This document shows positions 5,232 to 11,405 of a stretch of 11,476 nt of DNA, piece by piece. Made by a program: the position numbers and the translations under genes. This DNA comes from CAMFTQ01 sp051881615 (lineage in GTDB: Bacteria; Bacillota; Clostridia; Oscillospirales; Acutalibacteraceae), in contig JBJEQF010000019.1 in assembly GCA_051881615.1 (NCBI GenBank), positions 1 through 11,476 on the forward strand. Reading direction: 5' to 3'. The first letter of the stretch is position 1. Every line of letters begins with the position of its first letter. The notes under the pieces are model-generated. The model was not told the origin of the DNA, did no database searches, and worked only from the letters and a program-made list of their open reading frames with translations.

Positions 5232-6920
5232 TTATTCACCTGTCACAAAGCCTGTAACAATGCCTGCAAGGAACTTCTGAATCATTGTTGCGTCCTTTAC
5301 GTTTACCTTGCTGTCTGCGTTTACGTCAGCTGTCTTTATCTGTTCTGCAATCAGCTCGATAATGCCTGCCGCAAACCTCTGAATTGTTGTAACGTCCGTA
5401 ACCTTTACCTTGCCGTCGCCGTCAACGTCGCCCATTATGCCCTCTGTCGGCTCGTCCGGTGTTGTCGGTAATGTTGAAGGCTCAGTTGTCGGCTCAGTTG
5501 AAGGCTCAGTTGTCGGCTCTGTTGAAGGCTCTGTTGCCGGTGCGTCGCCTAAGCTGATAAACTCAAAGCCGTTCTCTTTTGCATATCTTTCGGCGCCTGT
5601 ATCGTTATAGCCGTAAATTACAAAGTCCTCCATTTTTTGTGCCAGATAATACTCGCCCGTAAAGCCTAAAGCAGCCATAGAGATATAATTAACAGAAGCA
5701 GGAATTGTAACACTCTTCAGGTTTGGGCAGTCTAAGAATGCCTCGGCAGAGATAAGAGTAACGCCATCGTGGAATTTTACCTCTGTAAGGTCAACACAGT
5801 CAATAAATGACTGCTTTCCTATGCTTATAATGTTGTCCGGAATTGTGTAGGTACTGCCCTTTTTATTTGGGTAAGCAACAATAGACTTGTTTTTTGAATT
5901 AACCAGAACGCCGTCTAAGGAATAAAAGTTTTCGTTATCCTTGCTTACTTCAATTCTTTCAAGGTTTGTGCAATTTGCAAAGGCGGGCATATACCATGAT
6001 ACGTTTGCACCAATTGTAACGGTTTTGAGCGATGTGCAGTTGCTAAATAAATCCTGATAAATCGCTGTTACACTGTCAGGAACAGTAAACTGCTCAAGAG
6101 AAGTACAGCCGTCAAACAGACTGTAGTAAAGCTCATCAAGCGATTCGGGCAGACTGATGTTTTTAAGAGAAGTACATTTTGCAAAGCAGTTTGAGTCTAT
6201 TTTTTTTACTCCCTCGGGAATAACAACGTTGTCAAGGCTATTACAGCTGTCAAAAACAAAGCTGCCGATAACCTCAAGACTTGACGGAAGCTTAATGGTT
6301 TCAAGCTTTTTCATTGAAGAGAAGGTCCAGTCGGCAATATGTTTTACGCCCTCTTTAACCTCAAGCTCTTTTACAGTCTGTTTGTCGCCCTTGAAGCCTA
6401 AAACATAGCCCTGTAAACACAAAATATCCTCGGGGTATTCGTTTTGCCATTTAGTACCGTAGAATACGGCGTTGCCTATTTCCTCAAGATTTTCGGAGAG
6501 CTTAATTGTTTCAAGGTTTTCACAGCCCATATAAGCACAGCCGCTGATAACTGTTACACTGTCGGGAATTATTGCCTCTGTAAGCGACTTACAATCCCTG
6601 AAAGCAAAGGAATCGATCTTCTTAAGTCCCTCAGGTAGATTTACGCTTTTGATAACCTCGTTTTCTGCAAAAGCGGATTCTACAATTTCTTCAACGGGGA
6701 TACCGTCAATTTCGGCGGGTACGGTTACAACGTCATCGGTGCCGTTGTACGCTGTAATCGTGACATAATCGGTTTCGGTAAAAATATTGTAAGAAATATC
6801 ATATCCGAAATCACCGAAAACAAGCTCCTCGGCGTTTGCAACCGTTGGCATAACGGTCAAAACGCTTATCATCATAAGAGCTGCAAGGATAATGCTGACA
6901 GGTTTTTTGCACATTTTCAT
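5232..6920 (-). CDS. secreted BspA-like leucine-rich-repeat protein with type I dockerin
   Basis: A 562-residue secreted protein in four parts. Residues 1-30 are a signal peptide (KK, hydrophobic core, ANA|EE cleavage). About 60-430 are LRR_5/BspA-type repeats, with recurring IPDSV, LKTVTI and AFxxCxxL motifs, interrupted by the insertions common in this family. A Thr/Glu/Pro/Ser linker spans 461-494. A type I dockerin spans about 496-555, with duplicated calcium loops D498-D500-D502-D509 and D532-N534-D536-D543, each followed by an IQR/IQK helix. The dockerin predicts docking onto a cohesin-bearing scaffold at the cell surface; the LRR part probably binds a protein or polysaccharide, and there is no catalytic domain. 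The second loop has Ser for the usual Gly. The ATG at 6920 has AAGGAG nine bases upstream, which favours it over the ATG two codons later. The gene is monocistronic. The ligand is unknown. Confidence 0.93.
   Translation of the reverse strand: MKMCKKPVSIILAALMMISVLTVMPTVANAEELVFGDFGYDISYNIFTETDYVTITAYNGTDDVVTVPAEIDGIPVEEIVESAFAENEVIKSVNLPEGLKKIDSFAFRDCKSLTEAIIPDSVTVISGCAYMGCENLETIKLSENLEEIGNAVFYGTKWQNEYPEDILCLQGYVLGFKGDKQTVKELEVKEGVKHIADWTFSSMKKLETIKLPSSLEVIGSFVFDSCNSLDNVVIPEGVKKIDSNCFAKCTSLKNISLPESLDELYYSLFDGCTSLEQFTVPDSVTAIYQDLFSNCTSLKTVTIGANVSWYMPAFANCTNLERIEVSKDNENFYSLDGVLVNSKNKSIVAYPNKKGSTYTIPDNIISIGKQSFIDCVDLTEVKFHDGVTLISAEAFLDCPNLKSVTIPASVNYISMAALGFTGEYYLAQKMEDFVIYGYNDTGAERYAKENGFEFISLGDAPATEPSTEPTTEPSTEPTTEPSTLPTTPDEPTEGIMGDVDGDGKVKVTDVTTIQRFAAGIIELIAEQIKTADVNADSKVNVKDATMIQKFLAGIVTGFVTGE
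5469..5534. repeat. in-frame tandem repeat encoding the TEPS/TEPT linker
   Basis: A 12-base unit, best seen as 24-base double units (TEPSTEPT), is repeated inside the dockerin-LRR gene (residues 463-484). The copies differ by a few bases. The tract is likely to vary in length between strains by slippage without breaking the frame. Confidence 0.8.
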
Positions 6921-6993
6921 TTTGTTCTGCTCCTTTTTAATTTTAAAATTTAAGTATTATAAAACACAAAGCAAAAGCAATGGTTTATAAAGC

Positions 6994-7020
6994 GTTATTA
7001 TGCACTACCGGCATAACAGC
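6994..7020 (-). promoter_or_regulatory. leader hairpin of the dockerin-LRR mRNA
   Basis: The predicted leader, about 113 bases long, contains a 7-bp stem (6997-7003 with 7011-7017, one G-U pair as RNA) and a seven-base loop. It is too small for a known riboswitch class that I can recognise. The rest of the leader is AT-rich and featureless. Confidence 0.35.
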
Positions 7021-7039
7021 CATATATGCAGGTGATACT

Positions 7040-7067
7040 ATTATAATCCCAAAAAATAAAAAGTCAA
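7040..7067 (-). promoter_or_regulatory. sigma-A promoter of the dockerin-LRR gene
   Basis: On the minus strand, TTGACT (7062-7067), a 16-base spacer and a consensus TATAAT (7040-7045). The predicted start is near 7033, which gives a leader of about 113 bases, long for this window. There is no clear terminator after the upstream regulator gene, so read-through from it is also possible. Confidence 0.75.
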
Positions 7068-7132
7068 TTAACTTATTGTGAACAAAATGAGCAGTTTTTT
7101 GTATGTAAAAGCAAAGGGAAACAACTAATAAA

Positions 7133-8521
7133 CTATATTTTCAGCTTTTTTCTTTTAATACAATAAATAACAACAAACACTGCTATGTCGGCATTAAGTA
7201 GGATTATTATAATATCGGCAGTCAAAAGCAAAGCAGTTGACGAAAAAGCAAGGTCGTCCCATTTAATTGCATAAAGGTCGTATTCGCCGTTTTCGTCATG
7301 CGCAAAGCTTATGTAACCAAACGTGCCGTTTTTTATGCGAAAACGTGTTGCGCTGTTATCAAGATAGCAGGTAAGCGACCTAATGTTTTCCTGAAAAAAA
7401 TTCTGACGGAATATTTCTAAAGGAGAGTAAATCGGATTAAAAGCATTTCTGTCAAAGGGCAGATTAAACAGAATATCAAAATAATTATAGTTGTATGAAG
7501 AAAAGCCGCTTGCAACAGAATAGCTGTCCGACTCTTCGGCTTGGTTTTCCGTATCATAATCTGTATCACCGTTTATGTCAAAGCGCAGCATTCTTGCACT
7601 GAATATTCCCGAGGTGAATTTACTGCAAATAAATTCACCTGTATTTGTCTGCATACAGTTAATGAACTCCTCCTTATTTTCAAAGCGTGTTTTTTTGGCT
7701 GTTTGCAAGGGGTTAATGCTGTTTACGATAAACTCTGCAATTATAAGCAATACAAAAGCTATTGACGCAATAAGTGTGAGCTTTCTTTTTAGTTTAAGGT
7801 TATATTTTCTGTTTTCATTCAGATTGTATTCAGAGCTTTTTTTGATAAATGCGTCCTTAACAAACGAAATTATAACACAAATAACTGATGACAGTAAGAG
7901 CGTCAACGGCAGAGAGATTATACCGACTGCGACAAGCGCAACACTGCACAGCACTGTAAAAATCACAGTGTAAATAACAGCAAACAGATACCTTAAAACA
8001 GAAAATCTGAAATCAGAAATCGTTTCACACTCAAAGTCCGTATCAGCTGCGGCAGTTTTTGCGTTCATTGAAAAAATAATCTGACACAATACAGCCGAAA
8101 CAATAAAGCAACAGCCGATACCTGCGCCTAAAATTATCATATCAAACGCTAAGGTGCAGACAAAAAACGCAATAACCGCAATAAGTATAAGACCGAAGGA
8201 TATAATCGTGCGACTTTTCAGCCTTGAAAGCTCGATTTTTAAGAGCTTTTCTATGTTTTTACGTGAAATTTCTGCGGCAGATGAATTTTCGTTTTGACTT
8301 TTTTCAGTGTTTAATCTCTGCCCCTTTAACAGCTCATCGGCTGTTACACCGAAAAGCTCTGCTATAATCGGTATAAGGGTCAGGTCAGGATACGTTTCGT
8401 CACGTTCCCAACGGCTGACGGATTTATCGGACACATTCAGCTTTTCTGCAAGCTCCCTTTGAGTCATACCCCGAGCCTTGCGCAAAACAGCGATAAAAGA
8501 ACCCATAGTTTTCTTTTCCAT
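7133..8521 (-). CDS. membrane-anchored XRE-family transcriptional regulator with extracytoplasmic domain
   Basis: Residues 9-64 are a Cro/CI-type helix-turn-helix: TQRELAEKL, then recognition helix SDKSVSRWERDE, then the TYPDLTLIPIIAELFGVTADELL block typical of clostridial XRE regulators. A polar linker leads to hydrophobic segments at about 104-124, 126-151, 177-199, 201-222, 247-268 and 427-455. With the HTH inside, this topology puts residues 269-426 outside the membrane. Lys/Arg-rich loops (222-247) and tail (RKKLKI) fall on the inner side, as the positive-inside rule requires. The outer domain is rich in Asn, Phe and Tyr, has three cysteines (289, 299, 385), and matches no domain I know. 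It looks like a one-component membrane sensor that binds DNA, with unknown signal and targets. The start has AAGGAG at a good distance. It lies upstream of, and on the same strand as, the dockerin-LRR gene. Confidence 0.85.
   Translation of the reverse strand: MEKKTMGSFIAVLRKARGMTQRELAEKLNVSDKSVSRWERDETYPDLTLIPIIAELFGVTADELLKGQRLNTEKSQNENSSAAEISRKNIEKLLKIELSRLKSRTIISFGLILIAVIAFFVCTLAFDMIILGAGIGCCFIVSAVLCQIIFSMNAKTAAADTDFECETISDFRFSVLRYLFAVIYTVIFTVLCSVALVAVGIISLPLTLLLSSVICVIISFVKDAFIKKSSEYNLNENRKYNLKLKRKLTLIASIAFVLLIIAEFIVNSINPLQTAKKTRFENKEEFINCMQTNTGEFICSKFTSGIFSARMLRFDINGDTDYDTENQAEESDSYSVASGFSSYNYNYFDILFNLPFDRNAFNPIYSPLEIFRQNFFQENIRSLTCYLDNSATRFRIKNGTFGYISFAHDENGEYDLYAIKWDDLAFSSTALLLTADIIIILLNADIAVFVVIYCIKRKKLKI
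7612..7640. repeat. perfect 11-bp inverted repeat inside the XRE regulator gene
   Basis: Arms AGGTGAATTTA (7612-7622) and its exact complement (7630-7640) flank a seven-base spacer. It encodes part of the outer domain (around residues 294-304). In mRNA it would be a stable hairpin. As DNA, its GTGAATT half-sites match those of the palindrome at 8556-8565. Confidence 0.75.
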
Positions 8522-8555
8522 AGCTTTCTCCTTATTCTAAGTCAGATATTCTTTT

Positions 8556-8565
8556 GTGAATTCAC
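8556..8565. promoter_or_regulatory. palindrome, candidate operator at the XRE regulator promoter
   Basis: GTGAATTCAC is a perfect 10-bp palindrome immediately downstream of the predicted transcription start. A repressor bound there would block its own promoter. XRE proteins usually bind such palindromes as dimers, so autoregulation is plausible but unproven. Confidence 0.45.
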
Positions 8566-8572
8566 TGTAATA

Positions 8573-8581
8573 ATTCTACCA
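8573..8581 (-). promoter_or_regulatory. extended -10 promoter of the XRE regulator gene
   Basis: The minus strand reads TGGTAGAAT: a TAGAAT -10 box (8573-8578) preceded by the TG of an extended -10. The -35 region is poor (TTTTAT at 8596-8601). The start would be near 8566, about 45 bases before the ATG at 8521. Confidence 0.5.
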
Positions 8582-8634
8582 TTTTGAGATAAAAAATAAA
8601 AGGTCACAAAGCGAAAATTACTCTCGGAAAATGG

Positions 8635-8663
8635 GAATAATGTGATTTATAGCACAATTATTC
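8635..8663. repeat. imperfect inverted repeat upstream of the XRE regulator gene
   Basis: GAATAATGTG (8635-8644) pairs with CACAATTATTC (8653-8663) apart from one bulged base. The centre reads TGTGA-N6-GCACA (8641-8656), one base from a CRP-type dyad, at about -82 from the predicted regulator start. No gene occupies 8522-8746. Confidence 0.4.
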
Positions 8664-8684
8664 GAATATGGAACTAAATATACA

Positions 8685-8725
8685 AAACACCGCAAGAAAT
8701 GAGCGTATCATCTCTTGCAGTGTTT
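8685..8725 (-). terminator. intrinsic terminator of tyrS
   Basis: A long hairpin: AAACAC, GCAAGA and ATGA on the left pair with TCAT, TCTTGC and GTGTTT on the right, with two single mismatches and a five-base loop (8703-8707). In the tyrS direction it is followed by TTTTGTATATTT. A longer T-run follows on the plus side, so it may also work in that direction. Confidence 0.85.
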
Positions 8726-8746
8726 AATTTTTTCTATTAAAACGAA

Positions 8747-9967
8747 TCAAAAAACTATCTTTCTGAAATTCTTTTTGCCACGCTTGAGGACTGTTTCCTC
8801 TGCTTTGAGCTGCTGTTGTGTAAAGGTTGCTTTGATGTCTGTTACCTTTTCGCCGTTTACGCTTACTCCGCCCTGCTCTACTGCACGTCTTGCCTCGCTT
8901 TTTGACGCTACAAGACCTGATTTTGCGAGCAGTGTTAAAATGTCGATAACACCGTCTGTGAAGTCGCTGTCAGAAAGCTGTGCTTGCGGCATATTTTCGG
9001 CATTTCCTGCGCTGAAAAGTGCCTTTGCCGCTGCTTCTGCTTTTTTAGCTTCCTCTTCTCCATGGACAAGCTTTGTAAGCTCGAAAGCCAATATCTCTTT
9101 AGCTTTATTAAGCTCACTGCCCTGCCACGAGTCCATTTTGTCGATTTCTTCAAGCGGCAAGAACGTTAACATTCTGATGCATTTAAGAACATCATCATCA
9201 GCCACATTTCTCCAGTACTGGTAAAAATCAAACGGTGATGTTTTCTCGGGGTCAAGCCACACAGCTCCCGACTGTGTTTTGCCCATTTTTTTGCCCTCTG
9301 AATTTAAAAGCAGCGTGATTGTCATAGCGTGAGCGTCTTTGCCGAGCTTTCTTCTGATAAGCTCTGTGCCGCCGAGCATATTGCTCCACTGGTCGTCACC
9401 GCCAAACTGCATATTACAGCCGTATTTCTGATAAAGAACATAGAAGTCGTAGCTTTGCATAATCATATAGTTGAACTCTAAAAAGCTAAGTCCCTTTTCC
9501 ATTCTCTGCTTGTAGCACTCGGCTGTGAGCATTCTGTTTACGCTGAAATGACTGCCGACATCACGCAAAAGCTCAATGTAATTGAGGTTGCAAAGCCAGT
9601 CTGCGTTGTTCACCATAATAGCCTTATCATCAGAAAAATCAATAAAACGGCTCATCTGCTTTTTAAAGCACTCGCAGTTATGCTGTATTGTTTCTGTTGT
9701 CATCATCTGGCGCATATCTGTTCTGCCCGAAGGGTCGCCTACCATAGCAGTACCGCCGCCGATTAACGCAATAGGTCTGTTGCCTGCCTGCTGAAGTCTT
9801 TTCATAAGGCAAAGTGCCATAAAGTGTCCTACGTGCAGACTATCGGCAGTCGGGTCAAAGCCGATATAAAAGGTTGCCTTGCCGTTGTTGATTAAATTCT
9901 TTATTTCCTCTTCATTTGTAACCTGTGCAATCAAGCCTCTTGCAACAAGCTCGTCATATAAAGTCAT
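8747..9967 (-). CDS. tyrS: tyrosyl-tRNA synthetase
   Basis: A class I aminoacyl-tRNA synthetase that charges tRNA-Tyr with tyrosine. From the ATG at 9967 it has 406 residues. The Rossmann catalytic domain carries HVGH (45-48, the HIGH signature) and KMGKT (227-231, the KMSKS loop). The tyrosine-pocket residues lie in the YMIMQSYDF block (Y167, Q171, D174), and FGGDDQWSN is also conserved. The C-terminal S4 RNA-binding domain covers about 340-397. An in-frame GTG at 9976 would add MKL. Each start has its own GGAG site in the tandem CGGAG-aaaaa-CGGAG upstream, nine and eight bases away. ATG is preferred because MTLYDEL is the common family N-terminus. It has its own promoter and a short leader of about 40 bases, so there is no T-box, unlike many Firmicute synthetase genes. 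Confidence 0.97.
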   Translation of the reverse strand: MTLYDELVARGLIAQVTNEEEIKNLINNGKATFYIGFDPTADSLHVGHFMALCLMKRLQQAGNRPIALIGGGTAMVGDPSGRTDMRQMMTTETIQHNCECFKKQMSRFIDFSDDKAIMVNNADWLCNLNYIELLRDVGSHFSVNRMLTAECYKQRMEKGLSFLEFNYMIMQSYDFYVLYQKYGCNMQFGGDDQWSNMLGGTELIRRKLGKDAHAMTITLLLNSEGKKMGKTQSGAVWLDPEKTSPFDFYQYWRNVADDDVLKCIRMLTFLPLEEIDKMDSWQGSELNKAKEILAFELTKLVHGEEEAKKAEAAAKALFSAGNAENMPQAQLSDSDFTDGVIDILTLLAKSGLVASKSEARRAVEQGGVSVNGEKVTDIKATFTQQQLKAEETVLKRGKKNFRKIVF

Positions 9968-9975
9968 TAGTTTCA

Positions 9976-9990
9976 CTCCGTTTTTCTCCG
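9976..9990 (-). promoter_or_regulatory. tandem ribosome-binding sites serving two tyrS starts
   Basis: The minus strand reads CGGAG, AAAAA, CGGAG. The upstream GGAG (9986-9989) is nine bases from the GTG; the downstream one (9976-9979) is eight bases from the ATG and overlaps the GTG. Both starts are in frame. Confidence 0.55.
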
Positions 9991-10011
9991 TTTTTAAAAT
10001 TATACCTTAAT

Positions 10012-10040
10012 ATTGTAATCGTGTAGCTGTCTTTTGTCAA
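10012..10040 (-). promoter_or_regulatory. sigma-A promoter of tyrS
   Basis: On the minus strand, a consensus TTGACA (10035-10040), a 17-base spacer and TACAAT (10012-10017), with a start near 10005. It begins 18 bases after the stop of the PAP2 gene, so tyrS can be expressed independently of the upstream operon. A further TATAAT at 9999-10004 lacks a good -35 box. Confidence 0.82.
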
Positions 10041-10058
10041 TATTTGTATTTCTTTATA

Positions 10059-10610
10059 TTAAAAAAGTGCAGAAAGCGAATGCTCCAAGCCCTTTACAAA
10101 CATATCGTAAAGCAGGCTCAAAAACGCATTTCCGAGAAAGTCAAAGATAACGGCAACGATTGTGCCTGCTATTACGTCCTTTATAAAATGAACGCCGCAC
10201 AGAACTCTTGATACACCGACAGCGGCGGCGAGTATCATCATCAATAAGCCGGCGATTACATTCAGGTGCATAAAAGCCATAGCTATGGCAAATGCACAGG
10301 CTGTGTGTCGGCTGGGCATACTTTTACCGGTTTTGTCCTTCTTCATAATCGGCGTTATGTTATAAACCTCATACGGTCTTTTTGTGCTTACAATACACCG
10401 AAAAGCCGTCACCAGCAGAAAAAGCATAGCAGGAACTGCTGTAAAACGAATGATTTTGAGGTTGCCTGTAAAAAACAGAAAAAATGCGGCAGCTAAGTAA
10501 AAATAGCCTATCGCATACGGCAGATACTCATAAACAAGCTTTACTGCTTTGAGCCGTTTTTCGCTTTTTGTCACCCAATCTTTAATTTTTAAATACCTTT
10601 GCTTGCTCAT
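10059..10610 (-). CDS. PAP2-family membrane phosphatase
   Basis: A 183-residue integral membrane protein of the PAP2 (type 2 phosphatidic acid phosphatase) superfamily. The three-part active site is complete: RCIVSTKRP (71-79, with R71 replacing the usual Lys of K-x6-RP), MPSRHT (98-103, H102 as general acid) and SRVLCGVHFIKD (134-145, with H141 as nucleophile and D145). Hydrophobic segments at about 30-49, 52-70, 104-126, 127-140 and 146-168 fit the family. Such enzymes remove phosphate from lipid phosphates, undecaprenyl pyrophosphate or phosphatidylglycerol phosphate; the substrate cannot be told from the sequence. The ATG at 10610 overlaps the tcdA stop by four bases (ATGA), so the two are co-translated, although their functions have no obvious connection. 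No terminator separates it from tyrS. Confidence 0.9.
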   Translation of the reverse strand: MSKQRYLKIKDWVTKSEKRLKAVKLVYEYLPYAIGYFYLAAAFFLFFTGNLKIIRFTAVPAMLFLLVTAFRCIVSTKRPYEVYNITPIMKKDKTGKSMPSRHTACAFAIAMAFMHLNVIAGLLMMILAAAVGVSRVLCGVHFIKDVIAGTIVAVIFDFLGNAFLSLLYDMFVKGLEHSLSALF

Positions 10611-11326
10611 AATAACTCCGCCGCTTTCAGAATATCGTTTACTACCTCACGTGCAATAATAAGTCCTGCCACAGGCGGAACAAAGGCTGTACTGCCCGGT
10701 ATCGGCTTTTTGTTTTCACCTGTGACGGCAGCTTTCGGCGTTAATGCCTTTTCTGTTGAATATACCACCTTTAGGCTTTTTATTCCTCTGCTTTTAAGCT
10801 CTCTGCGCATTACCCTTGCAAGGGGACACATTGAGGTTTTGTAAATATCTGTTACAACGAGCCTTGTAGGATCTAATTTATTGCCTGCTCCCATTGCGCT
10901 GATAACGGGAATATCAAGTGATTTTGCACGTTCAATTATGCTGATTTTAGCCGTCACCGTATCTATTGCGTCTACAATATAGTCGTATTTAGCAAAAGCA
11001 ATATCGCCTGTATTGTCGGGGGTATAGAAAAGCTTATAGGCAGTAACGCTCATTTCGGGGTTGATGTCAAGCATTCGCTCTTTCATAACGTCAACCTTAA
11101 AGCGACCGAGCGTTGAGCTAAGCGCAATAATCTGTCTGTTTATATTGGAAAGCGCGACTGTATCGTTATCGACAATATCTACCGTTCCCACGCCACAGCG
11201 TGCGAGTGCTTCGCACACATAGCCGCCTACTCCGCCTACTCCGAAAACAAGCACCTTACTGTTTTTGAGCGTTTGCAGAGCAGCTTCTCCTATAAGAAGC
11301 TCAAGCCTTGAAAATCTATCGTTCAT
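10607..11326 (-). CDS. tcdA: tRNA threonylcarbamoyladenosine dehydratase (TcdA, ThiF/E1-like)
   Basis: An E1-like enzyme that uses ATP to dehydrate t6A37 in tRNA to cyclic t6A. From ATG 11326 it has 239 residues: MNDRFSRLELLIG at the start, the nucleotide-binding GVGGVGG (29-35), VDNDTVALSNINRQ (52-65) and VDAIDT (118-123). DIYKTSMCPLARVMRREL (160-177) and the GSTAFVPPVAGLIIAREVV block are characteristic of TcdA/CsdL rather than MoeB or ThiF. The frame stays open upstream to a TTG at 11386, but that TTG is the first triplet of a good -35 box and the added 20 residues are unlike the family, so the ATG is preferred. A GGTGAT ribosome site, matching the 3' part of the Shine-Dalgarno consensus, lies three bases before it. 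It is the first gene of an operon with the PAP2 gene. It acts downstream of TsaB/TsaE, encoded at 639-1771. Confidence 0.92.
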   Translation of the reverse strand: MNDRFSRLELLIGEAALQTLKNSKVLVFGVGGVGGYVCEALARCGVGTVDIVDNDTVALSNINRQIIALSSTLGRFKVDVMKERMLDINPEMSVTAYKLFYTPDNTGDIAFAKYDYIVDAIDTVTAKISIIERAKSLDIPVISAMGAGNKLDPTRLVVTDIYKTSMCPLARVMRRELKSRGIKSLKVVYSTEKALTPKAAVTGENKKPIPGSTAFVPPVAGLIIAREVVNDILKAAELL

Positions 11327-11357
11327 ATTATCACCGAATAAAATAAATACTACAGTA

Positions 11358-11386
11358 ATTTTAATATGATTATTAAAGCAAGTCAA
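11358..11386 (-). promoter_or_regulatory. sigma-A promoter of the tcdA-PAP2 operon
   Basis: On the minus strand, TTGACT (11381-11386), a 17-base spacer and TAAAAT (11358-11363) predict a start near 11351, about 25 bases before the tcdA ATG. It overlaps the upstream extension of the open frame, which argues against the longer start. Confidence 0.75.
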
Positions 11387-11405
11387 GGTTAATTTTTATA
11401 GTATA

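Noticed and set aside
5016..5471. Plus-strand open frame of 151 codons
   Set aside because: It begins inside the tRNA, crosses two terminators and runs antisense through the dockerin coding sequence; its Cys-rich translation is low-complexity shadow.
5469..5534. Tandem repeats that might be a CRISPR-like array
   Set aside because: Units are 12-24 bases, contiguous without spacers and in frame; they encode a proline/threonine linker.
7575..7973. Plus-strand open frame of 132 codons opposite the XRE regulator
   Set aside because: It is antisense to a well-supported gene, with no promoter or ribosome site; open only because of AT-rich composition.
8715..9224. Plus-strand open frame of 169 codons opposite tyrS
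   Set aside because: It is antisense to the conserved C-terminal half of tyrS, is Ser/Ala-rich shadow and has no ribosome site.
9977..10058. T-box riboswitch upstream of tyrS
   Set aside because: The promoter predicts a leader of only about 40 bases, and there is no specifier stem, T-box sequence or terminator hairpin.
11327..11386. Longer tcdA start at TTG 11386
   Set aside because: The region is a consensus-like promoter and the 20 extra residues are unlike the TcdA family.
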